In this document: one piece after another, positions 1 to 7,560 of the stretch | How the letters are laid out: every line of letters begins with the position of its first letter | How positions within the stretch are numbered: the first letter of the stretch is position 1 | Position numbers and translations under genes: made by a program | Notes under the pieces: generated by a model | Databases searched by the model: none | The model's input: the letters and a program-made list of their open reading frames with translations, nothing else | What the model was told of the DNA's origin: nothing | NCBI GenBank assembly: GCA_023424995.1 | Contig: JAFADH010000153.1 | Span: 1 to 18,397 of the forward strand | Length of the DNA: 18,397 nucleotides | Source of the DNA: Bacillota bacterium | GTDB taxonomy: Bacteria; Bacillota; Clostridia; Lachnospirales; Lachnospiraceae | Direction of reading: 5' to 3'

Positions 1-1217
1 CCTACCGGGAGAAGATGGCGGAAGCCGGCATTCGGCCGGAGGATGTTAAGAGCCTGGAGGATTTAAAGCGGCTGCCCTTTACCGACAAAAAGGACTTACG
101 GGATAATTATCCCTTTGGATTATTTACGGTTCCTAAGAAGGAGCTGGTCCGGATCCACGCTTCATCAGGAACTACGGGCAAGCCCACGGTAGTAGGCTAT
201 ACCGGGAAGGATCTCGCTACCTGGACGGAATGTGTGACCAGAATAGCAGCCATGGGCGGAGCCGACGGGGAGGATGTGGTCCAGATCTGCTTCGGTTATG
301 GTATGTTCACCGGTGCTTTGGGCCTGCATTACGGTCTGGAGAATATGGGAGCTACGGTCTGCCCGACTTCTTCCGGCAATACCCGGAAGCAGATTATGTA
401 TATGCAGGATTTTGAAACCACCATACTGGTCGCTACACCTTCCTATGCATTGCATATGGGAGAGGTGGCAAGACAGATGGGAATCGACCCCGGCAGGGAT
501 CTTAAGATAAGGATCGGCCTGTTCGGGGGAGAGGGAATGACGGAGCCCATGCGGCAGGAGATGTATAAAATCTGGGGTGAGCGCATGCTGGTGACCCAGA
601 ATTACGGTATGAGCGAGTTGATCGGACCCGGGGTGTCCGGTGAATGTCTCCATCTGTGCGGTATGCATATCAATGAAGACCATTTCATACCGGAGATCAT
701 AAATCCTGAGACCGGAGAGGTATTGCCTCCCGGAGAGAAGGGAGAGCTGGTAATCTCCTGTATCACCAAGGAAGCGCTTCCGCTGATCCGTTACCGTACC
801 AGAGATATCTCGCGGCTTATGTATGAACCCTGTCCATGCGGAAGAACCACGGTCCGTATGGAGAATCTGTCCGGACGGTCGGATGATATGCTTATTATCC
901 GCGGTGTGAATGTATTCCCCTCGCAGATAGAAGAGGTACTGCTGAAGGTTCCTGAGATCGGTGCCCATTATGAAATCGTGGTTGACCGGAAAAACCATCT
1001 GGATTACATGGAGATTAAAGTGGAGCTGGCAGATGAATCCCTGCTGGATTCCTATGCCAGGCTTGGGGAACTGGAGCAGCGAATAAAAAACAGCTTACGG
1101 GTTGTATTAGGCCTGGATGCTATGATAAAATTAGTTGCGCCCAGAAGTTTACAGAGGTTTGAAGGGAAGGCAAAGCGGGTGACCGATCTTAGAAAGGATC
1201 TGCAGGTTACAGTATAA
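1..1217 (+). CDS. paaK: Phenylacetate-CoA ligase (AMP-forming), copy 1, 5'-truncated
   Basis: Activates an arylacetate such as phenylacetate or indoleacetate with ATP and CoA, in the cytoplasm. The reading frame is open from base 3 to the window edge, so the ATG at 15 is internal: aligned with the second copy at 4427-5725 it matches residue 41, and about 36 N-terminal residues lie outside the window. Visible adenylate-forming motifs are the phosphate loop HASSGTTGKPTVVGY (bases about 165-209), YGMSELIGPG, YRTRDISRL and GRSDDMLIIRGVNVFPSQ, followed by the small C-terminal domain ending in EGKAKRV. A CPCGR segment, as in many clostridial PaaK proteins, is present. The iorAB neighbourhood points to aryl-pyruvate metabolism rather than the aerobic paa pathway, none of whose genes are here. 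The direction of the reaction in vivo and the exact aryl substrate cannot be read from sequence. Confidence 0.93.
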   Translation, partial: YREKMAEAGIRPEDVKSLEDLKRLPFTDKKDLRDNYPFGLFTVPKKELVRIHASSGTTGKPTVVGYTGKDLATWTECVTRIAAMGGADGEDVVQICFGYGMFTGALGLHYGLENMGATVCPTSSGNTRKQIMYMQDFETTILVATPSYALHMGEVARQMGIDPGRDLKIRIGLFGGEGMTEPMRQEMYKIWGERMLVTQNYGMSELIGPGVSGECLHLCGMHINEDHFIPEIINPETGEVLPPGEKGELVISCITKEALPLIRYRTRDISRLMYEPCPCGRTTVRMENLSGRSDDMLIIRGVNVFPSQIEEVLLKVPEIGAHYEIVVDRKNHLDYMEIKVELADESLLDSYARLGELEQRIKNSLRVVLGLDAMIKLVAPRSLQRFEGKAKRVTDLRKDLQVTV

Positions 1218-1337
1218 ATACATTATAGATATGAAATATAAGTAAAGGCATCGGAGCATGTAAACATGTGAAGGGCTGTTAAGTAAGCCGGATAAGTGCA
1301 GGAATACCTGGTACTCTGAAACCCTTAAAACTTTACT
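1218..1337. other. Intergenic stretch with possible three-way-junction RNA
   Basis: No gene is seen. The stretch can fold as an outer AAGGG/CCCTT helix (about 1269-1328) enclosing a GGCT/AGCC hairpin and a CAGG-AATA-CCTG hairpin, preceded by ACATG/CATGT arms. It lacks a U-tract, so it is not an obvious terminator, and I could not match it to a riboswitch class. The outer helix competes for bases with the first inner one, so the fold is tentative. Confidence 0.25.
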
Positions 1338-1378
1338 TTGTACTTGTCTGATTGTCCAACTGCAGCGTTGTCGTCAGT

Positions 1379-1400
1379 CGCTGTAGCTATCGCTACAGCG
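1379..1400. repeat. Perfect 9-bp hairpin, possible dispersed intergenic repeat
   Basis: CGCTGTAGC (1379-1387) and GCTACAGCG (1392-1400) are perfect inverted copies around a TATC loop. The flanking DNA (about 1340-1440) is more GC-rich than the surrounding gap and runs into CCCTCCTCCGCC, without a T-tract. The look is that of a small interspersed palindromic element inserted between paaK and iorA. Repeat status is inference, because only one copy is present in this window. Confidence 0.4.
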
Positions 1401-1466
1401 CCCTCCTCCGCCTTGCATTTGAATAATCATCCTGCGTCCAAAGCAACGATTAAGGAGTTACAGAGT

Positions 1467-1532
1467 ATGGCGGGCAGAATAATTGACAGACAACCGGTTT
1501 ACATATGGATAGAGGAAGTAACGCCGCATTAA
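1467..1532 (+). CDS. Possible 21-residue small ORF upstream of iorA
   Basis: ATG at 1467 is preceded by AAGGAG (1452-1457) at a spacing of 9 nt and opens a frame reading MAGRIIDRQPVYIWIEEV and ending in TPH, with a TAA stop at 1530-1532, 50 nt before iorA. The frame is also open upstream through the hairpin to about 1338. The ribosome binding site is as good as those of the real genes nearby. No known family is recognised. It could be a leader peptide or chance. Confidence 0.3.
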   Translation: MAGRIIDRQPVYIWIEEVTPH

Positions 1533-1582
1533 ATTGCAGCGGAGTTGCTGCCGTTTGTAAAATGAAAGGAGCTTTACATATC

Positions 1583-3316
1583 ATGTCAGAGAAAGTAATT
1601 ATGCTCGGCAACGAAGCCTTTGCCCGGGGGGCCTATGAGGCAGGCTGCAAGGTATCGGCGGCATATCCGGGTACTCCAAGTACGGAGATAAGCGAGAATA
1701 TCGTAAAATATAAGGAGATCTACTCGGAGTGGTCGCCCAACGAGAAGGTTGCCATGGAGGTGGCAATCGGTGCCTCCGTCAGCGGGGTGCGGGCTCTTGC
1801 GTCCATGAAGCATGTAGGACTTAATGTGGCTGCCGATCCCCTGTTTACCGTATCCTATATCGGTGTGACCGGCGGACTTGTTGCCATCATAGCGGATGAT
1901 CCGGGACTTTACAGTTCCCAGAATGAACAGGATACCAGAGCGATTGCCAGGGCGGCGAAGGTTCCGGTACTGGAACCTTCGGACAGCGGTGAGGCAAAGG
2001 AATTTGTTAAGTTTGCCTTCGAGCTTAGTGAGAAATATGATACTCCGGTTATCGTAAGATCAACCACGAGGCTGTCCCATTCCCAGGGTATGGTAGAGCT
2101 TGGGGAACGGACGGAGACAGAAGATAAACCCTATGTCCGGGATATCGCCAAGAATGTTATGATGCCCGGCAATGCCAAGGGGCGGCATCTTATTGTAGAA
2201 AGCCGGGAAGCGGCCTTAATGAAGGATGGTAACAGCTTTCCCATTAATAAAGCGGAATATAAGGACCGGAAAATCGGTTTCATCACTTCCGGTATTCCTT
2301 ATCTGTATGTAAAGGAAGCCTTTCCGGAAGCTTCCGTACTTAAACTGGGCATCATAAATCCTCTGCCCAGGGGATTAATTGAAGAATTCGCTTCCAACGT
2401 TGAGACCTTGTATGTGATTGAGGAACTGGATCCCATCATCGAAGAGCAGGTGAAGTCCTGGGGGATAAAAGCCACAGGTAAAGAGATATTGACCGTTCAG
2501 GGGGAGTATTCCGCCAATATGCTGAAGAAAGCGATCAACCGTGAGAAGCTGGTGACGGCACCGGCAGCACAGGTGCCGAACCGTCCTCCGATTCTCTGTC
2601 CGGGATGTCCTCACAGAAGTGTCTATTCGGTTTTGAATAAATTAAAAATCCATGGAGCAGGTGATATCGGCTGTTATACCCTGGGTGCGGTGGCGCCCCT
2701 GGGTGTGGTGGATACCACGGTCTGCATGGGAGCAAGCATCTCCTCCCTGCATGGAATGGAGAAGGCAAAGGGCAGGGATTTTATCAGGAATTGGGTGGCA
2801 GTCATCGGGGATTCGACCTTCCTGCATACCGGTATCAATTCTCTGATGAATATGGTATATAATAAAGGGACCGGTACTGTGATGATACTGGATAATTCCA
2901 CAACCGGTATGACAGGACATCAGGATCACGCTGCAACGGGCAGGACATTAAGCGGCGAGCCTGCGAATGCAATTGATCTGTCAGCCCTGTGCAAGGCGGT
3001 GGGCGTCAGGCATGTGTATGAGATTAATGCCTTTGACACCGATGAGCTGGAGAAGACAGTGAAGGAGGCGGCCGCACTGGAAGAAGTGGCCGTTATCATA
3101 ACCAAATCCCCCTGCGTATTGCTGGATAAAAAAACAGTGAGAAAGCAATACCGCATCCTGGCCGATGTCTGTAAGAAGTGCGGCATGTGCATGAAACCCG
3201 GCTGTCCGGCGATTACCAAACACAATGACGGAACCATATTGATCAACGAAACCATGTGCAACGGCTGCGGATTATGCGAGACCTCCTGTAAATTTGGCGC
3301 TATTGTACATAATTAA
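1583..3316 (+). CDS. iorA: Indolepyruvate ferredoxin oxidoreductase, alpha subunit
   Basis: Large subunit of the thiamine-diphosphate enzyme that oxidatively decarboxylates indolepyruvate, phenylpyruvate or hydroxyphenylpyruvate to the arylacetyl-CoA while reducing ferredoxin; reversible at low potential. The protein is 577 aa, normal for the family. In order: an N-terminal pyruvate-ferredoxin-oxidoreductase-like domain (LGNEAFARGAYEAG, YPGTPSTEI), the LCPGCPHRS segment near residue 340, a ThDP-binding region with GDSTFLHTGINSL near 410, and two [4Fe-4S] motifs at the C-terminus (CKKCGMCMKPGCP near 530 and CNGCGLCETSC near 560). The frame is open further upstream, but ATG 1583 is chosen because AAAGGAG lies at 1565-1571 and the MSEKVIMLGNEAF start fits the family. 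An in-frame ATG at 1562 has no ribosome binding site. iorB follows after 76 bp. Confidence 0.96.
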   Translation: MSEKVIMLGNEAFARGAYEAGCKVSAAYPGTPSTEISENIVKYKEIYSEWSPNEKVAMEVAIGASVSGVRALASMKHVGLNVAADPLFTVSYIGVTGGLVAIIADDPGLYSSQNEQDTRAIARAAKVPVLEPSDSGEAKEFVKFAFELSEKYDTPVIVRSTTRLSHSQGMVELGERTETEDKPYVRDIAKNVMMPGNAKGRHLIVESREAALMKDGNSFPINKAEYKDRKIGFITSGIPYLYVKEAFPEASVLKLGIINPLPRGLIEEFASNVETLYVIEELDPIIEEQVKSWGIKATGKEILTVQGEYSANMLKKAINREKLVTAPAAQVPNRPPILCPGCPHRSVYSVLNKLKIHGAGDIGCYTLGAVAPLGVVDTTVCMGASISSLHGMEKAKGRDFIRNWVAVIGDSTFLHTGINSLMNMVYNKGTGTVMILDNSTTGMTGHQDHAATGRTLSGEPANAIDLSALCKAVGVRHVYEINAFDTDELEKTVKEAAALEEVAVIITKSPCVLLDKKTVRKQYRILADVCKKCGMCMKPGCPAITKHNDGTILINETMCNGCGLCETSCKFGAIVHN

Positions 3317-3392
3317 AATACCGTCAGCAGGAAACCGGATCGGGAGCGGAACCGGTAATGATAAGATGCTTTCAGAGGATATTGGAGGATAT

Positions 3393-3965
3393 ATGGAGAC
3401 AAAAAATATAATGATAGTCGGTGTGGGAGGACAGGGAACACTGCTTACCAGCAGAATTCTCGGGGCGCTCACCATACAGGCCGGATACGATGTAAAGCTC
3501 TCTGAAGTACATGGCATGGCTCAGAGAGGCGGAAGTGTAGTAACCTTTGTCCGGTATGGAGATAAGGTATACGAGCCTATCGTGGAGGAAGGACAGGCAG
3601 ATGTTTTAATTGCCTTCGAGCGACTGGAGGCCTTGCGGTATGCGCATTTCCTTAAAAAGGACGGTGTTATCATCGTAAATGACCAAAGAATCGATCCCAT
3701 GCCCGTAGTAATCGGTGCCGCGAAATATCCGGAGAATATTCTGGAAGACCTGGAGAAGGAATACAGGGTATACCGGGTAGATGCCATGGACGAGGCAAAA
3801 AAACTGGGCAATAGCAGAGTCTTCAATGTTATTGTACTCGGCGTGGCGGCACAGCACATGAATTTTACCGGAGAGGAATGGCTTAAGGTAATTGAAGAGA
3901 CAGTTCCGGCCAGGACCGTGGAAATTAATAAAAAAGCCTTTGAAGCCGGATACCGGCTTCACTAA
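3393..3965 (+). CDS. iorB: Indolepyruvate ferredoxin oxidoreductase, beta subunit
   Basis: Small gamma-domain subunit that pairs with IorA; the family fold is that of the pyruvate ferredoxin oxidoreductase gamma domain. The protein is 190 aa, usual for IorB, and begins METKNIMIVGVGGQGTLLTS, with the diagnostic GVGGQG loop followed by HGMAQRGGSV near residues 43-52. The start is ATG 3393, five bases after GGAGG (3384-3388). The frame continues upstream into the end of iorA, and the in-frame ATG at 3366 lacks a ribosome binding site. Position directly after iorA with the same orientation supports a heterodimeric enzyme made from one transcript. Confidence 0.95.
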   Translation: METKNIMIVGVGGQGTLLTSRILGALTIQAGYDVKLSEVHGMAQRGGSVVTFVRYGDKVYEPIVEEGQADVLIAFERLEALRYAHFLKKDGVIIVNDQRIDPMPVVIGAAKYPENILEDLEKEYRVYRVDAMDEAKKLGNSRVFNVIVLGVAAQHMNFTGEEWLKVIEETVPARTVEINKKAFEAGYRLH

Positions 3966-4004
3966 GTACATAGGCTGCAGCAATTAATAAAGGAGGGTAT
4001 TGGG

Positions 4005-4430
4005 ATGATCAGACAGCTATCCGTATTTATTCAGAATGAAATAGGAAGTCTGGCAGGCGTCACATCAGTATTAAAGAATAACGGAATAAACCTTAGGGCG
4101 ATCGCTTCCTTTGATACGCCGGAATTTGCTATTCTCCGGATGGTGGTTGATCAGCCGGATAAGGCCAGGGAACTTCTGTCGGAGGCTGGTTATGCCGTAA
4201 AGGTATCCGAAGCCGTGGCAGTGGAGCTTAAGGATAAGCCGGGAGAACTGGACGGCATGCTTCATGTCATAGCGGACGAAGGGATCGCCGTCAATTATAT
4301 CTACTCCATCGTTCTCCGGAACGGGAAAGCGCCTTTGATGATACTGAACACGGATGATCTGGCAGGAACCACGTCGGTATTGAAGGAGAGAGGCTATATG
4401 GTAGCGGAAGAGGGGGATTTATTAGCATGA
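4005..4430 (+). CDS. Double ACT-domain protein, probable amino-acid sensor (copy 1)
   Basis: A 141-aa protein made of two consecutive ACT domains: residues about 1-68 (MIRQLSVFIQNEIGSLAGV) and about 69-138 (AVAVELKDKPGELDGML). Each has the beta-alpha-beta opening with a small-ligand-binding G-x-L turn between strand 1 and helix 1. Stand-alone proteins of this kind are commonly found next to phenylacetate-CoA ligase and indolepyruvate oxidoreductase genes in anaerobes. A regulatory, amino-acid-binding role is inferred; no catalytic domain is present. AGGAGGG (3991-3997) precedes ATG 4005. The TGA stop overlaps the paaK ATG as ATGA (4427-4430), so translation of the two is probably coupled. The related copy 2 lies at 5783-6223. 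Confidence 0.88.
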   Translation: MIRQLSVFIQNEIGSLAGVTSVLKNNGINLRAIASFDTPEFAILRMVVDQPDKARELLSEAGYAVKVSEAVAVELKDKPGELDGMLHVIADEGIAVNYIYSIVLRNGKAPLMILNTDDLAGTTSVLKERGYMVAEEGDLLA

Positions 4431-5725
4431 TCTGGAACGAGACCAAGGAATGCATGAGCCGGGATGAGATCCACAGCCTGCAAAGTGCACGTCTTAAGAA
4501 AATGGTGGACAGAGTCTATCATAATGTAGAGTTCTACCGCAGAAAAATGCAGCAGATGGGACTGGAACCGGGTGATATCAACAGTATAGATGACTTGAGG
4601 AAGTTACCCTTTACTACGAAGAATGACTTAAGAGACAGTTATCCCTTCGGACTTTTTGCAGTACCTCAATCGGAAGTGGTCAGGATCCATGCCTCCTCAG
4701 GCACTACCGGAAAAGCAACCGTAGTCGGGTATACACGCAAGGACATCGAACTTTGGCAGGAATGCGTAGCCAGAGTACTTGCCATGGCAGGGGTCGGCAA
4801 GAGGGATAAGATACAGGTGGCATACGGTTACGGATTATTTACCGGAGGACTCGGTCTTCATTACGGTGCGGAGAACCTGGGAGCCACGGTAATTCCCATG
4901 TCTACCGGTAATACCCAGAAGCTGATCACCATGATGCAGGACTTCGGCGCTACAGCCATAGCCTGCACCCCTTCGTATCTGCTGCATATTGCCGAGACTC
5001 TGGAAGAAGCCGGACAGCTTGGTAATATACGGCTGAAAGCAGCCATCTGCGGTGCGGAGCCCTGGACGGAGAACATGAGAAAAGAGATTGAAGCAAAGCT
5101 CAGTCTGAAGGCCTATGACATCTACGGCCTGAGTGAGATCCTGGGACCCGGCGTGGCTGCGGATTGTGAATATCATCAGGGACTTCACGTATATGAGGAT
5201 CATTTCGTGCCTGAGATCATTAATCCGGATACACTGGAGCCATGTAAGGAAGGTGAGACCGGCGAGCTGGTATTTACTACGATTACCAAGGAAGCACTTC
5301 CCTTGTTCCGCTACCGGACCAAGGATCTCACCAGCATTACCTATGATAAGTGTGAATGCGGAAGAACTATGGCACGGATATCCAGATTTAAAGGGCGTAC
5401 CGACGATATGCTTATTATCCGCGGCGTGAATGTGTTCCCCTCCCAGGTGGAAGCGGCGCTCCTTGAGATCGCGGAGACCAGTCCGCATTATCTTCTGATT
5501 GTGGACCGGGTCAATAATCTGGATACGCTGGAGGTACAGGTGGAAGTGGAAGAACGCTTCTTCTCCGATGAGATTAAAGAATTGGAGAAACTGTCCCATA
5601 AGATTGCCCATGTGCTTTTATCGGCGCTTGGACTGTCTGTGAAAGTGAAGCTGGTAGAACCGAAGACCATACAAAGATCGGAAGGAAAAGCCAAGCGTGT
5701 TATCGACAGGAGAGTGTTGATATAA
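4427..5725 (+). CDS. paaK: Phenylacetate-CoA ligase (AMP-forming), copy 2
   Basis: Complete 432-aa arylacetate:CoA ligase, the usual length for the family. It carries RIHASSGTTGKATVVGY (phosphate loop, residues about 86-102), YGLSEILGPGV, FRYRTKDLTS, a KCECGR segment and GRTDDMLIIRGVNVFPSQV, ending with SEGKAKRV. It is a clear but diverged paralogue of the truncated copy at 1-1217: the motifs are nearly identical while the rest differs throughout, so this is an old duplication rather than a recent one. The two ligases probably differ in aryl-acid specificity or work in opposite directions. The start overlaps the preceding ACT gene by 4 bp, and the ACT-PaaK pairing is repeated by the second ACT gene 57 bp downstream. 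Confidence 0.95.
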   Translation: MIWNETKECMSRDEIHSLQSARLKKMVDRVYHNVEFYRRKMQQMGLEPGDINSIDDLRKLPFTTKNDLRDSYPFGLFAVPQSEVVRIHASSGTTGKATVVGYTRKDIELWQECVARVLAMAGVGKRDKIQVAYGYGLFTGGLGLHYGAENLGATVIPMSTGNTQKLITMMQDFGATAIACTPSYLLHIAETLEEAGQLGNIRLKAAICGAEPWTENMRKEIEAKLSLKAYDIYGLSEILGPGVAADCEYHQGLHVYEDHFVPEIINPDTLEPCKEGETGELVFTTITKEALPLFRYRTKDLTSITYDKCECGRTMARISRFKGRTDDMLIIRGVNVFPSQVEAALLEIAETSPHYLLIVDRVNNLDTLEVQVEVEERFFSDEIKELEKLSHKIAHVLLSALGLSVKVKLVEPKTIQRSEGKAKRVIDRRVLI

Positions 5726-5782
5726 CCGGAGGAACGGCACTTAACAAAGTTGCTGGTAGGGATTATCGATAAGGAGGTATAT

Positions 5783-6223
5783 ATGGTTATCAGGCAATTA
5801 TCTGTTTTTATGGAGAACAGGGAGGGCAGGCTGGAGCGGGTTACCGAGGTGCTGAAGGAAAGGAATATCAATATCGCATCCTTCAGTCTTGCAGATACGT
5901 CGGAATATGGCCTGCTGCGAATGATTGTATCCGAGCCGGAGGAAGGCAGGAAGGTACTTAAGGAAGAAGGCTATTCCGCATCACTGACCGATGTGATCGC
6001 CGTAAAGATTGCACAGAAACCGGGAACACTTCATGAGGTGCTCAAAGTATTATCCGATGCCGGTTTAAGTATTGAATATATGTATACCCTGGCCACCACC
6101 GGCAGGGATACCTCAATTATCATGAAATTGTCCGATCTGCAGAAAGCTCTGGCTATATTGGAGACCGGCGGATATGAGGTATGTACTGCCCGGGAGGCTT
6201 ACGGAATCAACAATCATGTATAG
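5783..6223 (+). CDS. Double ACT-domain protein, probable amino-acid sensor (copy 2)
   Basis: A 146-aa two-ACT protein (first domain VIRQLSVFMENREGRLERV at the N-terminus, second starting near IAVKIAQKPGTLHEVLKV), paralogous to the product of 4005-4430 but clearly diverged. ATG 5783 is selected because AAGGAGG (5771-5777) lies just upstream; the frame is open to an upstream ATG at 5750 that has no ribosome binding site. It is the last gene of the aryl-acid cluster and is followed by an intrinsic terminator. Two sensors matching two ligases suggests each ACT protein may serve one ligase or bind a different aromatic amino acid; this is inference. Confidence 0.87.
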   Translation: MVIRQLSVFMENREGRLERVTEVLKERNINIASFSLADTSEYGLLRMIVSEPEEGRKVLKEEGYSASLTDVIAVKIAQKPGTLHEVLKVLSDAGLSIEYMYTLATTGRDTSIIMKLSDLQKALAILETGGYEVCTAREAYGINNHV

Positions 6224-6255
6224 AATATAATTTACTTGCGAATATTGCTCCAAAG

Positions 6256-6297
6256 TCCCGAAAAGCTTTAGTCTTTAAGCTTTCCGGGGCTTTTTGC
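6256..6297 (+). terminator. Intrinsic terminator of the iorAB-paaK-ACT cluster
   Basis: CCCGAAAAGCTT and AAGCTTTCCGGG form a 12-bp stem with one mismatch around a short loop, followed by GGCTTTTTGCATTT. It lies about 35 nt after the second ACT gene and marks the end of the operon. Confidence 0.85.
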
Positions 6298-6363
6298 ATT
6301 TCCGGGATAACTTTTTTACCGGAGCTTTTCTTTAAATTTATTTTAAGGTTTGTCTGATATTCT

Positions 6364-6464
6364 TATTATACCATATCCGCAAGCTCATATGGTATCGGTG
6401 CTTTGCGCCGGAGATGTGCACTCGCTTTAACCGGCGCGGTATAAGCATCAGGCTTTGCAGATGC
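6364..6464 (+). promoter_or_regulatory. Leader of the glycosyltransferase cluster with three inverted repeats
   Basis: A possible -10 box TATTAT (6364-6369), with only a poor -35, overlaps the first of three inverted repeats: ATACCATAT/ATATGGTAT (6368-6376 and 6387-6395, perfect). Next come GCGCCGG/CCGGCGC (6405-6411 and 6431-6437, perfect) and GCATC/GATGC (6445-6449 and 6460-6464). The first could be an operator or, like the others, a hairpin in the leader RNA. Nothing resembling a known riboswitch was recognised. The leader ends at AGGAG before the TTG start at 6490. Confidence 0.4.
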
Positions 6465-6489
6465 AAATTTATTATCAGGAGTTGATAAA

Positions 6490-7560
6490 TTGAACGCAGT
6501 TGATAACTGTATTGCTTTAATCCCAGCCTATGAACCGGAGGCATTGTTGATTGATCTGCTTTGCGATGTGCAGCGGAACGGTCTTACGGCTGTTGTGGTT
6601 GACGACGGCAGCGGCAGTTCATATTCCGGCATATTTGCCCGTGCTTCTTTGCTTTCCGTGGTGCTGACCCATGAGGCTAATAAGGGAAAGGGACGTGCCA
6701 TTAAGACGGGCCTGTCTTATATCAGCGAACATTATAAAGGCAATTATGTGGTGGTCACTTTGGATGCCGATGGGCAGCACAGGGTGTCCGATGCCGTGAA
6801 AATCTGTAAAATGGCGCAGGATAGTCCGGATATGCTGGTACTTGGCAGCAGAAAGCTGAAAGACAATGTTCCTGTAAAGAGCCGTTTTGGAAACACGGTT
6901 ACCCGTTGTGTCTATTATCTTTCCACCGGGTTGCATATTCACGACACCCAGACAGGGCTCCGTGCATTCAGCTCATCTTTGATTCCCTTTTTGATGAATG
7001 TGGCTGGGGAACGGTACGAATATGAGATGAATGTTCTGCTGGAGTGCCCTTATAGGAATATTCCGGTGAAAGAGGCCGGGATCGATACGATCTATCTGGA
7101 TAATAATTCGGCTTCCCATTTTGATATGATCAGGGATTCTTACAGAGTGTACCGGGAGATCATCAAATTCTCCGCATCTTCCTTTATCAGCTTTCTTGTG
7201 GATTACGGAGCGTATATCCTCATGCTGGCCATGACCTCAGGGCTGGGCAGCGCAATCAGCCTTCGCATATCCAATATCGCTGCCCGGATCATCAGCGCCA
7301 GCGTAAACTATACCATTAACAGGAGATTGGTTTTTAAGAGTGACCGAGGTATTATGAAATCCATTCTCCAATATTTTGCACTGGCAGCGGTTATCCTGGC
7401 CGGCAATACATTTCTATTGGGTATTTTTGCGGAAAAATTGGGAATGAACCGGTATGTGTCAAAGATAATCACCGAGCTTGCCTTCTTTACCATGAGCTGG
7501 CTGGTGCAAAGGTATCTTATATTCAGGCGGAAAGGAAGAATGCAAAAGTATGAAGGGTAA
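6490..7560 (+). CDS. GT2 glycosyltransferase fused to GtrA-like membrane domain
   Basis: A 356-aa protein with an N-terminal GT-A glycosyltransferase 2 domain (residues about 6-220; VVVDDGS at 35-41, DADGQH at 92-97 as the metal/nucleotide-sugar DxD site, HDTQTGLRAF at 151-160). A C-terminal GtrA-like domain follows (about 225-350) with four hydrophobic helices. Families with this architecture transfer sugars to polyprenyl phosphate or help flip the lipid-linked sugar across the cytoplasmic membrane, so this one likely supplies a sugar for cell-surface decoration; the sugar is unknown. The start is TTG at 6490 with AGGAG (6477-6481) 8 nt upstream; no ATG fits. The gene overlaps the next by 11 bp, implying coupled translation. 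Confidence 0.88.
   Translation: MNAVDNCIALIPAYEPEALLIDLLCDVQRNGLTAVVVDDGSGSSYSGIFARASLLSVVLTHEANKGKGRAIKTGLSYISEHYKGNYVVVTLDADGQHRVSDAVKICKMAQDSPDMLVLGSRKLKDNVPVKSRFGNTVTRCVYYLSTGLHIHDTQTGLRAFSSSLIPFLMNVAGERYEYEMNVLLECPYRNIPVKEAGIDTIYLDNNSASHFDMIRDSYRVYREIIKFSASSFISFLVDYGAYILMLAMTSGLGSAISLRISNIAARIISASVNYTINRRLVFKSDRGIMKSILQYFALAAVILAGNTFLLGIFAEKLGMNRYVSKIITELAFFTMSWLVQRYLIFRRKGRMQKYEG

Noticed and set aside
165..998. Long minus-strand open frame of 277 codons inside the first paaK
   Set aside because: It is antisense to a strongly conserved gene, lacks a ribosome binding site, and a similar antisense frame in the second paaK (4835-5611) is explained by the conserved sense sequence.
2926..3261. 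Minus-strand open frames inside iorA
   Set aside because: They are opposite the ThDP-binding and ferredoxin-like motifs of IorA, with no start signals and a low-complexity composition.
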